Part shown: positions 26,273-36,580 of the stretch, piece by piece | Numbering within the stretch: position 1 is the stretch's first letter | Layout: the number at the start of each line of letters is the position of its first letter | Assembly: GCA_950295325.1 (NCBI GenBank) | Contig: OX485808.1 | Span: forward strand, 3,104,501-3,168,500 | Reading direction: 5' to 3' | Source of the DNA: Polytrichum commune | Lineage: Eukaryota > Streptophyta > Polytrichopsida > Polytrichales > Polytrichaceae | Length of the DNA: 64,000 nucleotides | Notes under the pieces: model-generated | What the model was told of the DNA's origin: nothing | Seen by the model: only the letters and a program-made list of their open reading frames with translations | Database searches by the model: none | Translations under genes and position numbers: made by a program

Positions 26273-28790
26273 TCATGCATTCTCAGCTGCGAAATAACCT
26301 CCTTGGCTTTCAAATTCAACACATCCAGACACAGCTTCCAAGTCATTTGAAGGTTGATCTGAGACTGTAGAGATTTCAACGTTTTCATTGCCATGCCCAC
26401 TCCTTCCTTCATCCTTTCCAACAATATCAAGCTTGTTAATTGTCACACCACAAAAACTGTGCAAAAGAGTAAATTACATGTGCATAAATGCATCCCACAC
26501 GAGGACTCAAGTGAAACGAAGATGCAAGACAAGGATAAGCACCGTTTTGCTTCAACGTATGTGTCACTCAGGGACTTCGAGTCAATGTCAGGTTGAATTA
26601 GTTTCTGCAAGAGCTTCAATCAATTCAAAACACCTATTGCAAAATATGTGCCATTGATAGTCCAAAATTGCTGCATAAAAGCTCTCCTTAGTGACGATGT
26701 CTTCTTCGAATTCCTCAATTTATTGCAGACTCTCTGTTTTCAAGGCTTTCAAGGCCTTCATGAACTTGCTTTTCTTAGTGATGATGTTTCCTTGAATTCC
26801 TCCGTGACTTTTTTTCAGACTCTCTGCTTCAAAGGCCTCCAGTTGCAGTTTACACAGTACTGTAGCAAGTCATCGTGTTAACCGTTATATAGAAATTTGA
26901 GACTAATTCCCTAACACCAATCTCACATTTATACCATGTCAACCTAACTTATGTGTAGTTGAGTTGAGAGATGATGTCACCAATCTAACTCAATTAGACT
27001 GTTCTCGGAATTCTCAAACTCCTGCTCTTGCCTCTCCATTTCGATCTCACTCTTTTGGATACCCCGAAGTGCAAACTGAACAGGCTTGAGCTATGGTGCA
27101 GCAGAACAATCGATCTCATGATTCTCATCGATCTCCTGAATAAGCATATGTCAGAGCTTTAAAAATGGATCCGGAATACAAGGCATTCAAGATTACACCT
27201 AAGATGCTGGGAGTGCAACCGGATAAGTATCATAGTTATCACATAGGTCCCCTTAACCCTACAACCTTGAACCCTAAATCCATACCTCTTTAAACAGAAC
27301 GTGAGTTGTTTTCCTCCACCGGATGGCCACAATTTTGTTTTGTACAACTGTTACTATGATCTTTGCTTAATATGAAGGGCTCCTTTACGGTAGACCGCAA
27401 GTTGAGAGCTCAAACTTGCAACTTCCATCGAAACTCAAACTACGGAGAGCTTGACCATTCCTCAAGCTCCCAATAGTTTGAGCGAGTGTAAAGTAGACAT
27501 GCTCAAGTACTGAGACATTAAGGGGGAGTATGACTAAACAATTTAGGAGAATTCTTGATGACAAACCAAAGAATGCTTGAAATCCATTGACTTGGGACGC
27601 ACACAACGAGAGCTAGAGCTCAACATTCGGACCGAGTCAAGTTGAGAGCTTGACAAGTGTAAAAGGGAGGAGTGGGGTGAAGACGAGTGAGGAAGAGGCT
27701 CATTTCCGCCAAATGAAAAGGTTGATCTTTTCTTCAAAATCTCACTCTCAACCTCTCTAGTCATGTAACGACTAGAATTAGAACCAACCACCTTGACTTG
27801 ATCATGAATGGAAACCAACTGAAGGTAGAATTCTGTACAGTACTCCATATGAAATTTGAGAGCGAGAACATCGTAGTCAAAGTTTTGTGAGACCAATAAT
27901 CCTTGGAGCTGGAAGGGTTTGTGCGAACCTCAGAGAAGCTAGAATCGTCTGCAAGTGAGTCACAAAGCTCTGACCCGCACACCAAGGGAACCAGTGAGTT
28001 TAAACATTCCTCACTGGACAAGGCCACGTTAATCTTGCTCTTCGGCACCAACTTGCTGCTACGGGGCGACATCCAAAGCATTTCTTCTCTTTCATGAGGA
28101 TCTTTGGACTTAACACACTGATCCAAGCGCTGGGACAAAGAAACATTTTCAAACAGCAAATGAGTGGTTTTCCACCTCCGGTTAATGGCCGATGACCCAT
28201 CAACCGCTTTCAAGCTCTCCGAAGTAGTTATGGAGATGCCCACATGGGAGTCACCGAGAATGTCACCGTGGAAATAGTCCTCCGGTTGGGAAGCTTTGCA
28301 CACCCCTTGTTTAACACAGGTACCATCATCACCAAGAAGCTCAACATGAAGGCCCACCTATTCCTCTCTTTGGCATTCCACAATACCGCATCAAGCCCAG
28401 GTCTTTCCTTGAACTTTCAGGAATTATGCCTGCCTTAATGTCCCAGATATCCCTCACACTTGCGTATACACACCGATATCCGGCCTCCATAAAGGTCTTT
28501 TCATCAATCCTGATGGCAGCTGCGAATGCAGCCCCGATTGGTGGGAGTACGAACAAATCCCAGAGAGCGTAGCCTTCGGAGCAAACCAAGGGGATGTGCT
28601 TCACAATCTCAGTCTTCTTCTTGTTTGCCAGTCATTTGCGCAAATCCTCAAATGCCTCTGTTAAGAAATCATCCCTATGCATATACACGAAGAGCATCGG
28701 TGGCCACACCAACGAACACTCATCTAGGGGCTCGTAATCACCATGAACGAGAGCTTTGAACGTACTTCTTGCGCTCCGAAACATCGACAT
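26273..28790 (-). pseudogene. Decayed multi-exon coding locus, unidentified
   Basis: Several minus-strand pieces look coding but cannot be joined. From 28790 a frame reads MSMFRSARSTF, LVWPPMLFVYMH, hits an in-frame TGA at 28632-28634, then continues in the same frame as VKHIPLVCSEGYALWDL and FMEAGYRCVYASVRDIWD to about 28345. Near 28350 the reading must shift to continue as VELLGDDGTCVKQG (to about 27900), and again to ALKFHMEYCTEFYLQLV (27896-27543). Further downstream EIDENHEIDCSAAP (from 27135, after a TTCAG acceptor) has an in-frame TAG at 27091-27093, followed by an acidic coiled-coil-like stretch; 26648-26881 and 26464-26273 hold more acidic, helical pieces. I recognise no family. Decay by stops and frameshifts is the simplest reading. 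Confidence 0.45.
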
Positions 28791-28799
28791 TATAATCTT

Positions 28800-29490
28800 A
28801 AAAGCTTGACTTTGATCCTACGAGCTAAAGACTTCCCCCTAGGACCTTCTTCAACTCAATTTTGTCTACCAACATTCTCGATGTTGCATCACATGTGAAG
28901 ATTGTAATAGTGTGAAAAACGTATCTTCACCGGTAAAACCTATAGTCAAGAAAAAGGAAGTGCAAGATGAGGTGGGAACTCAAACACCTCTACTACATGC
29001 TTCGTTCACACCTCATACCCTGGTGCCAATAATTGAACCCTTGTAAGTTTCGCAACTTTGTCACCTTCTCTAGAAAATTTCAGTGATCCGCATCCATACC
29101 GAACTGTTCCACTTCGTGAATGGTTCCATCGACATTCAATCTCTCCATGTACATATTAGCAATGAATACTACTTCATGAACCTAAATGTTTGGTGGCTAT
29201 TGGTTTAAGAGTAAAAACAAGACTATTGTAGTTGATTTATGGAAAACTAAACCCTAAACCCTAACCCTGCTGCACAACTCTACAAAAAGACACATATGAT
29301 AATACATATAGATAATTAAAAATTGCATCCACACATGATCTTCACAAATGCAGGGTGGTGTTGACTCCACAAATTTACTCCAAAGATGAATAAGAAGTTT
29401 GGATTAAGCAACTACATTCAATCAACATCATTTTAAGATAACAAACAGACTATTGGAAAACTTCTGGAATATGGTCCACTCAGATTGTTG
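28800..29490. other. Intergenic with a telomere-like motif
   Basis: CTAAACCCTAAACCCTAACC at 29247-29268 is about three plant telomere units (CCCTAAA), one missing an A. The rest shows nothing I can name. Confidence 0.6.
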
Positions 29491-29495
29491 CATCT

Positions 29496-30224
29496 TCAGT
29501 TGTATGATGTGATACACCATTCCCACCACCAACATTTCTCATGGGCGGAATGCGGTTGGATCCAAATGTTGAACCTGAGTTCCTGGAAACTGCAAGCCAA
29601 GGTGCGGACTTCTAAGTCTTCGTGATATTTGGCAAGCTTAAATAACAATTTCCAGAGCTTGTGCACGCAAAATACAGGTGCTTGACATGTCATGTGCTTC
29701 ACAGTCAACATCTCACAATTCTCCAAGTGTTGTAAGATTCTCAAAATCTTGCGTATTACCGACCGGCCCTCCACAAAATTGTGTTGACAAAAACGTTGGA
29801 GCAACCTGTGCAATGTATGCAATCCCTGGTGCTTCATGAAGCATTCAAGCACTGAACTCTTGTGAGTTCTTAGGAGTGGGTCAAGGAGCAAACATGTGTC
29901 TCCCACGTTTACAGATTGCCCGTGAATTTCGAGCGTCAATATCAGTATGTACGAATTCATCACTTGCTCTCCGCTCTTCAAACTGCCATTCCTCTCCCTT
30001 AAGGCACATACCTGCTCCACTTTTAGTGCACGGAAGCTCACATTCTTGCGAAGAGCCTCAACCATGGGAGTATTGGTATTGATTGGTGGTGCTCGGAGAA
30101 TCTTTGGTGGAGTATTTTTAATTCTTTCATTTCTTAATGCCTTTCGGAGGAAGGGGTTCACCATTTGCTTCCTGGGGTTGCGTGAACGACCTGTGTTGAG
30201 AGGCATGCAAGGATTGTTTGCCAT
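29496..30224 (-). CDS. Short protein with the C-terminal helical (TFIIS N-like) domain of ASHH2/SDG8-type histone methyltransferases, SET domain absent
   Basis: Starts at the ATG at 30224 (MANNPCMPL); a further upstream TTG is not used. 242 residues in one exon. An N-terminal basic part (RSRNPRKQ, LRKALRNERIKN) is followed by RERNGSLKSGE, then a helical block: DTCLLLDPLLRT, VLECFMKHQGLHTLHRLLQRF, VIRKILRILQHLENCEMLT and LAKYHEDLEVRTLACSFQEL. From memory of the family this parallels the region after the SET domain of plant ASHH2/EFS (LILDALLKT, IINKNGLQMLHN, RKLLKVLEFLA, QVHQIARNFR), which resembles the TFIIS N-terminal/LW fold used to bind transcription elongation factors. There is no SET, AWS or CW domain in this window. 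It may be a gene fragment turned into a stand-alone reader-like protein or a dying duplicate. A broken inverted copy lies at 35.1-36.0 kb. Confidence 0.6.
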   Translation of the reverse strand: MANNPCMPLNTGRSRNPRKQMVNPFLRKALRNERIKNTPPKILRAPPINTNTPMVEALRKNVSFRALKVEQVCALRERNGSLKSGEQVMNSYILILTLEIHGQSVNVGDTCLLLDPLLRTHKSSVLECFMKHQGLHTLHRLLQRFCQHNFVEGRSVIRKILRILQHLENCEMLTVKHMTCQAPVFCVHKLWKLLFKLAKYHEDLEVRTLACSFQELRFNIWIQPHSAHEKCWWWEWCITSYN

Positions 30225-30239
30225 GGCTTGCACAATGTT

Positions 30240-31630
30240 CAATGCAATGAAATATTAGCCCACACACCTTATTTCATACACCTACAATAAAGCACCTACA
30301 ACCTACAATAAAGCAGGTGAGAATGTTACCAAGCAATACAACAGAACTTAGCATCAAGTTGCCTGCAGTGAAGAGCAAAAGAAACAAACAATGGGGCCTG
30401 GAGACATTTAAATAGGTGGGTTCAGCTTGCACCAAAGTAAAAGTTTGAGATTTTACTTTTAATCTCCCATCTATAGATCGGAAAATCAAATATACAACCT
30501 TTTAAGTTCTACTGTTACTTCCTTCATGAATGGATTTTCTGTTTCCATCCAGCCAAAGTAAAAGTGAAACTCTAAACATTTTCAAATTTTCAAGGGTCAT
30601 GCTGAATCAAGATTGTAGATGGTTGACATTCTTGCAGCAGTCTACGCATGCAAAATATATACTCATGCCTTTTTATATTTCTTGCTACATTGTCTACACA
30701 GGTACGATTATGATTATGATTATGATTATGCCACCGTATATTTCGGCTATCCTATGTCATCTAATAGTCAAGATTACCAGACAGGTTTAATAAAAGTTGT
30801 AGAGGTGCAACTGAGATTCCAATAGAGCATCTATAGGCATCAATGAATATCATTCTATAGCTATTGATATTACATTGAGCTGATACCAATGCAATCTTTC
30901 AGAAACATCCAGTCCATTATTGAACCGGGGATTTGGAAGCACTTTGCTGGTAAAGAAGGCCTAAATCCTGCATGTTTGGAAAATATTTTAGGATCTGTAC
31001 GGAAGGCATTAAAGTAACTCTCAAACCTTCAAAAAGATTCCAGATGATTTTAAGCTCCAATGAATTCGTGAAATTAAGGGGACTTTATACAATTATCCGA
31101 GTTTCTTAACGCAGCAGACTTTGCACAAGCAAGCCACAAGCAGCTTAGCACATTCATTAGCAATTCAATGTGACATGCGCTTTGTGTCCACTATACCCTT
31201 AATTCTAGGTGCGCTTGATGGGGTGCAAACCAAAATAAGTGCACCCAACTTATGTGTTGAACTAAAACACATATGAGGAAACACAGAAGTGCTTCTTGAT
31301 GACTGTAAGTCTCAATGCTCAATAAACAGTGTGTTTCTGTTTCCATACTATCTGATGCCATGCCCTGACTACAAGCCTGTGGTTGTGCACTCTATGGCAA
31401 GAAAAAAACCCAAGAGCAGACTGAAAAACGAAATTCATGTTAATGGTTTTACAACTTAACCCCATCCTATTGCTCCTCATGCCTGGTTAAGAACACCTGT
31501 GCAAAAGAAGATAATTTCATATGCAATATTCTAGTATGCTTGAATAAATTAAACTCAAGCCGTAATTTTCACATTGTCAAATGCCAAGTTGGGTTATCGA
31601 AAGAGGTGATGAGCTAGAAATATATGCAAG
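30240..31630. other. Intergenic, no gene seen
   Basis: Short frames only; a (GATTAT)n microsatellite lies at about 30707-30730. Confidence 0.4.
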
Positions 31631-31632
31631 CA

Positions 31633-32007
31633 TCATGCAAATTCTTCATGAGCCAATACAGTTTGTGTTTGGCTAACATAAATTCCAAGAAGTACAGCAG
31701 TGAAGTGGCAGTTTGCACACAAGATGCTAAATAATTTCATACAAAACCAAACGCAGAAGCTGGAGATACAAAGGAATTTGTAGTAAATATCAAGAACAGA
31801 GAATTTTGAATTATCATTTCCCCAGTCGTCCAGGTCCAGGTCCGGTCCTTGTGATAGCTCTAGGAAAATCTCAATTTCCTTGACATGCTCTTGGCATGCT
31901 CTGTACATACCTCTGACATTCACAAGGACCCTGTATAACGAGAGCTCTCGAGGGAATTCTCGTTTAAGTGGACTACTCAATGATAATGACTCCTCAGTAG
32001 CCGGAAT
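31633..32007 (-). CDS. Possible exon downstream of LOLITA, unidentified
   Basis: An open frame on the minus strand starts right after a splice-acceptor-like GATGCTTAG at 32008-32010 and codes IPATEESLSLSS, then a charged helical part with PRELSLYRVLVNVRG and HVKEIEIFLELS, then an acidic GPDLDLDDWGND and a more hydrophobic tail. I do not recognise it. Its frame joins, through a GAT|GTGAGT donor at 32220, to 19 sense codons that follow the LOLITA stop in the same frame. It may be part of a 3' extended or separate transcript, or only chance. Confidence 0.3.
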   Translation of the reverse strand: MPATEESLSLSSPLKREFPRELSLYRVLVNVRGMYRACQEHVKEIEIFLELSQGPDLDLDDWGNDNSKFSVLDIYYKFLCISSFCVWFCMKLFSILCANCHFTAVLLGIYVSQTQTVLAHEEFA

Positions 32008-32277
32008 CTAAGCATCGAAGCACATGAATCTCCAGACACGATCCGGCCTCTTATGGTGCTACCTCGGAACCTCAGATCCTCCAATCCAATTGTAACTCTA
32101 ACCCTAAACTCAGAATATGACAAATATAGAACAGAGGAGCTCGAAAGAAAGGGAACTTATCGAAGTCAGCTCAAGGGCATCGAGAATAGAACTAATGGAA
32201 GACGAGGAATGGCTACTCACATCGGATAATTTCCGGGCCGTGTGAAATGGAAATGGTGAAACGAAGCCATTAGGGTT

Positions 32278-32859
32278 TCAACTTTCCGCTAACGGCTTCA
32301 ATCTGCTGAGCCTTCGGATCCGATCCTTGTCCGTATGTTCCAGAGAGCCTTGTGACACAATCTCGTCCAAGCACAGACAAACTTTCCCATACTTCTCCAA
32401 GAACAATCGTTCGCTCGGAGCTTTCTTGCAAACCTCCTTCACGGAGGCACTCACGGCATTCAAAACCTCCATTAACGCCAACTCATCGTACACCTCCTTG
32501 CCCACCGCGAAGATGCAAATGTCACCAATCACGGTGTACACAATGAACACTGACTTGTGCGACGCCACGAACACCTCATCGTCTCGAGATGTTTTCAGAT
32601 TCTCCGTTGTCAGCTTCACCAAAAAAGAGCGCCAGTGCAACCGCTCCTCCGCTGGGAGTCCGTGGAACCGCTCCAGCAGCACATTGCCCGCGCGGTTCGT
32701 GAACAACACGCACAGAATCATGATGAATGCCTGGAGCGAGCTCTCCGATCCGATTAGGGCTTCAACACTCCTCGAAATCGACTCTTCTCTCCTCCGAAAT
32801 CGCTCTGGACTCGCAAACAACACCTTCTTCCTCTGGGGACGACGAGACGTTTCATCCAT
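32278..32859 (-). CDS. LOLITA: LOLITA-like longin/zeta-type small subunit of the TPLATE (TSET) complex
   Basis: The 193-codon frame carries a longin (SNARE-like) fold related to coatomer zeta and AP sigma subunits: MILCVLF strand at residue 47, PAEERLHWRSFL near 70-81, VASHKSVFIVYTVIGD near 98-113, and KVCLCLDEIV toward the end, the same block as LCLDEI in coatomer zeta. It best matches my memory of plant LOLITA (Arabidopsis At1g15370, often named SNARE-like protein), the small subunit of the TPLATE complex, which drives clathrin-mediated endocytosis at the plasma membrane. The family usually has about 145 residues and starts at the M of MILCVLF (32721 here, giving 147 residues). The upstream in-frame ATG at 32859 would add 46 Arg/Ser-rich residues, and I see no stop between. 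No intron interrupts it. Start choice is open; identity is fairly sure. Confidence 0.87.
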   Translation of the reverse strand: MDETSRRPQRKKVLFASPERFRRREESISRSVEALIGSESSLQAFIMILCVLFTNRAGNVLLERFHGLPAEERLHWRSFLVKLTTENLKTSRDDEVFVASHKSVFIVYTVIGDICIFAVGKEVYDELALMEVLNAVSASVKEVCKKAPSERLFLEKYGKVCLCLDEIVSQGSLEHTDKDRIRRLSRLKPLAES

Positions 32860-32964
32860 ACGGATGAATTTATGTCGAAGTCTCGCAGAGACGGGATCTT
32901 AGATGGATGCGCATCATCCACGGATGAACGCGTGAAGAATAGGACACTCAATAATAATGTAATT

Positions 32965-33205
32965 TAGTGTCAAATGGTATTTAAAGTTACTGTGGTAACT
33001 TTTATAATGACACTTCTTATGAATAATAAGTTCACAAGTACTACCATGAATGAAATTTGGATGAAATTCATGTCAATTATTGAAGCAAAGTTTGGTATAT
33101 TCTGCATCCTAATGTTTCTGTAATGAAATATGTCATGGATGATTGAAATTTGAATAAGAAATTTGATTGAAATCAGTAATTTTAACATTGTAAATTTATA
33201 ATGCC
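32965..33205 (+). repeat. Dispersed repeat D, copy next to LOLITA
   Basis: Carries CTGTGGTAACTTTTATAATG, CACTTCTTATGAATAATAAG, AAGCAAAGTTTGGTATATTC, GCATCCTAATGTTT, TCATGGATGATTGAAATTTG, matching 33275-33615 about 308 bp further on. Confidence 0.75.
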
Positions 33206-33274
33206 TAAATAAGGATGTCTATATGACGTGGCATGATCCATCCACACTATGTAGAACTACATCAAATATTGTAT

Positions 33275-33615
33275 TATGTGTTATATGTATTCTATGTCAT
33301 TGTGGTAACTTTTCTAATGACACTTCTTATGAATAAGTTCACATGTATTGTCGCCCCAACTTACTTCAATTCATCCATTATCCAAAATCCTACATGTTCC
33401 TCAAGGTTGTTGATGTGTGGCCATGTGCCTACTCTTGCTTGCCCACTCTCTTGTGGCATAATGCATGAAACCCATGCCTATTATTCAAACAAAGTTTGGT
33501 ATATTATGCATCCTAACATTTATGTAATAAAATATTTTCATGGATGATTGAAATTTGGATGAAAAATCACTTGGCAAGTGACATTAATTACAACATTGTA
33601 AATCTACGATGTCCA
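33275..33615 (+). repeat. Dispersed repeat D, longest copy
   Basis: Carries CATTGTGGTAACTTTTCTAA, CACTTCTTATGAATAAGTTC, AACAAAGTTTGGTATATTAT, GCATCCTAACATTT, TCATGGATGATTGAAATTTG. It has about 100 more bases in the middle than the copy at 32965. Confidence 0.75.
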
Positions 33616-33619
33616 ATTT

Positions 33620-34120
33620 TTTTTAAACTAGGATTGACAAATAATGTTAGGTTTACATTTAGTGTTGGTGACACTACACAGGCGATTTATAATTGGCATT
33701 ATGCAAAAAAAATAGAGCGGGTGACACTAAATACAATATTTAGTGTATTTCTCTTTCACCTTTGCTTGCTACCATCACCCAAAAAAATAGTTACTCTACA
33801 TTGTGATTTACATATTAGGTACTTTGACACCCCGTTTGTTTTTTACTTTTTGTTTCCTCGACTAGGTAACCTAATCACTGCCTTCTACTTCTTCAAGGTT
33901 GCAACCAATTACTGGTTAGTTTCATTGGAATGGAGTGGTTGGCAGTTCGATTCTTGCTGTGAAAACTTCTCTCTACTTGATATAACAAACTAGCTAGGTA
34001 GGTAGGAAGTCAAGAGCCCACCCACCGCAAGATAAGTAGTAAATCCACCCTACATCAAGAGATTCCTTGTGCAAGGTAAGACCAACAGACTCAAATTCAC
34101 ATTAGATTGCCCAACATTGG

Positions 34121-34154
<34 letters not shown>

Positions 34155-34330
34155 TTTCATTGTCTAAGTTGCTCTCAACAATCCCACATTTTCCTACAAC
34201 TCTCACAACCTCAACATGGTCACGATAATATTCTTACCTACAACAACACTGCAAGACTCTTAGTATATGTTTGCTAGTATTGCATGTATTGCATTGCAAA
34301 CAATGGAACGTCCTCAGCAGAGCCCTACAT
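33620..34330. other. Intergenic, no gene seen
   Basis: Holds a (TA)n microsatellite at 34122-34151 and a short GTGACACTA / TAGTGTTGGTGACAC palindromic pair near 33660-33745. The 149-codon frame 33544-33993 starts inside repeat D and has no domain. Confidence 0.4.
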
Positions 34331-34335
34331 TGGGT

Positions 34336-34735
34336 GCCCATACCCATGCCCATGCCCATGCCCATACCCACCCATGCCCATGGGTTTTGGGTGGGCATGG
34401 GTGCAATATTATTGTTCATGGGTGGGCACGGGTGGGCATGGGTGGGCATGGTTGCGATATTATTGTTCATGGGTGGGCATGGGTTTGATATTATAATGGG
34501 TGGGCATGGGTGGGGCACAATTACACAATCATACAAGACACATTACACAATTACACAATACACATTACACAATTTTTTAATACATGGGCGCAATTTGAAT
34601 AGCATGGGTGGGCATGGGTGGGCACATGTCATGCTATGTGTGGGCATGGGTGGGCATGGGTGCGCACATGTCATGCTATGGGTGGGCATGGGTGGGCATA
34701 GGTCACTGCTGATCGGCATGGTCTGGGTATGGGTG
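34336..34735. repeat. GGGTGGGCAT minisatellite with an inverted C-rich arm
   Basis: 34336-34383 is built of CCCATGCCCA/CCCATACCCA units; from 34384 the complement GGGTGGGCATGGGTGGGCAT runs to about 34735. The two strands of the same repeat thus face each other. Longer units occur within: GCRATATTATTGTTCATGGG at 34403 and 34454, and GCACATGTCATGCTATG twice near 34622-34680. Confidence 0.9.
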
Positions 34736-34807
34736 CAATTAAAAAGAAAAATGTTGGGCTCTGGTCCTCAGCAAGCCATGGTGGCAATGAATGGGGAGAA
34801 CCCGAAA

Positions 34808-35021
34808 GCTAGTTAGAGATGAACCCCGTTGAGTTTGAGAAATGACCGGTTTCAAGTTCAAGACTCATTCAACACTTTTAGGAGAATTGCCGATCATCTT
34901 AGCGGAGTTTATAGAACATACATCAAATTAATTAAGAAAAACCGAAAGATGTCAATATGAAACCGGATGGATTTGGGAACACTAGGATCCCGACCGATTA
35001 TGTCCAAAAATCTCCCCGGAC
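34808..35021 (+). repeat. Family A dispersed repeat, forward near-complete copy
   Basis: Order GCTAGTTAGAGATGAACC, GTTGAGTTTGAGAAATGACC, GGTTTCAAGTTCAAGACTC, CCGATCATCTTAG, TTAATTAAGAAAAACCG, GATGTCAATATGAAACCGG, ACACTAGGATCCCGACCG, GTCCAAAAATCTCCCCGGAC. It abuts the 5' side of the ASHH2-like pseudogene. Confidence 0.8.
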
Positions 35022-35069
35022 CGTGTATTGGTTCGCTCATTCCCATTAAGCCCGAGCAAATTAGTATGG

Positions 35070-35996
35070 TCACCTCCGAGACCAACAAGCCATTCAAACG
35101 TAATGTGAACGAGGCCCGCAATATAATTGCAACCTCGAGTATAAAACGGCCACCTCCATAGATGAAGCTCTTGGTACGTATCTCGAGTCTAGTGTGGAAG
35201 AAATTAAGAGACCGGTCATGGATTCCGAAGCTAAATCAACCAACCTTTGCAAGACCATCTATCATCCGCCGTAAAGCGTTCGGTGAGGTGCAACAATTGG
35301 TAACAAGAAATGGAAACTTGAAGAGCGGAGAACACGATATCAAATCATACACACGGTTGTTACCCCTTACCTTCCCGAGCCTATGAGAGGGTTGTTTTGG
35401 GTGCATTTCACCCCATCTCAGTTGTGGGATTTTCATGGACAAGTGTTGACATTAAAATGGGTTTTATCCATAGAATCTTGAAACATGGGAGATGAGCTAT
35501 CTTGAGGGGGGGAGACGGACATAAATGACCCTTTCAATTTCGATTATAACAGTTGAAGGAAGCGATGCACGAGAAAATGCCATGTTTTATCCCCTAAATT
35601 CATCTAGGAAATGAGTGGAATGCTTGTGTGATCCACTAGATGGGTTGCTTGAGATGTTAGAAGTTACAGATGCAACTCCACGACTTGGACCATTCTCATA
35701 TGGGAGATATTTGTGCACTTCTCAACTTATTGCTCAACACCACTGAACTACCGTTGTTGAAACGATTCACAGGCCATATAAAAGGCTTGTTTGTACTATA
35801 TGACATGCTCCAACGTTTTCGACCTAGATTGGAAGATCATAAACAACTTACTTCGACTTTGCATGGAGAAGTTCTCCAAACTGTAATCTTCAACCTCTTT
35901 GAGCACAAGGACTCCAAAGTTTGCAATATTGCTCGTAGTTTGCAAGGACTCCGATCTTCTATTCCCCCAGAGGATCCGTCACATGCAAATTGTTAA
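35070..35996 (+). pseudogene. Broken inverted copy of the ASHH2-like helical-domain gene
   Basis: Plus-strand fragments align in order with the gene at 29496-30224: NKPFKRNVNEARN with VNPFLRKALRNER (about 35090), TRNGNLKSGE with RERNGSLKSGE (35305-35340), then after about 280 unrelated bases DICALLNLLLNT with DTCLLLDPLLRT (35700-35740), KGLFVLYDMLQRF with QGLHTLHRLLQRF, and HKDSKVCNIARSLQGLR with HEDLEVRTLACSFQELR (to 35970). Stops separate the first pieces, the middle is interrupted, and about 27 residues around the LRILQHLENCEML helix are missing, so it is a pseudogene unless unrecognised introns explain the gaps. Confidence 0.65.
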
Positions 35997-36240
35997 AGGT
36001 GGGGGGAGAGCTGCACAATTCGCTAAAGATGCTGCAACAAATTATGCGACTACGAAATCTCATGTATTAGTCATGTACAGATGAAGAAGATGTAGAGAAG
36101 AAGTATGGTGGTTTTTTTGAGAGATGGGTGATTGCTCAATGCCTGTTCTGGATAATTTGCAAAGCCGAGAGATTTGCGAGTTACATGGAGATTTCTCAAC
36201 TTGTTGAGCACATTGATGGTTTTGTGTTGGCTGCTAAAGG

Positions 36241-36580
36241 TAAGTGGGTCTTAAGTGGTTTTCTTCCTCCCATTCTCGTTGGATATGAAACACGCAATTA
36301 ATGCGAGATCATTAGCAAGTCCAAACTGTGCCCCGTAATCACTTTACTCATGATTTTTGGAGCTTGAATGAATAAGATTCCTATTCATTGTTGAAGTGAA
36401 GTTTATTTGAGATGCTAAGTGATCATATAAGTCCCCCCTCCCCCAATTATGTTGACTCTTGCATGTAGATTCCAGAACAAATTATGAGCATGTGCCACAT
36501 AATCCAATCTCCTTTTGTACACATCTTTTTGGTGTCCGTTCTCAGATTCAAATCCGTCCATACACCACTCAAACATACGG
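36241..36580 (+). repeat. Dispersed repeat H, copy 1
   Basis: Matches 58285-58570: GGATATGAAACACG, TTTTGGAGCTTG, GATCATATAAGTCCCCCC, CCAATTATGTTG, GAGCATGT, TTGGTGTCCGTTCTCA. Diverged, same orientation, 22 kb apart. Confidence 0.6.

Noticed and set aside
32327-32902. 191-codon plus-strand frame
   Set aside because: It is the antisense shadow of the LOLITA coding sequence.
33544-33993. 149-codon plus-strand frame
   Set aside because: It begins within repeat D and shows no conserved domain.
34271-34816. 181-codon plus-strand frame rich in MGGHGWAH
   Set aside because: It is a translation of the GGGTGGGCAT minisatellite, and overlapping frames on both strands are equally open.
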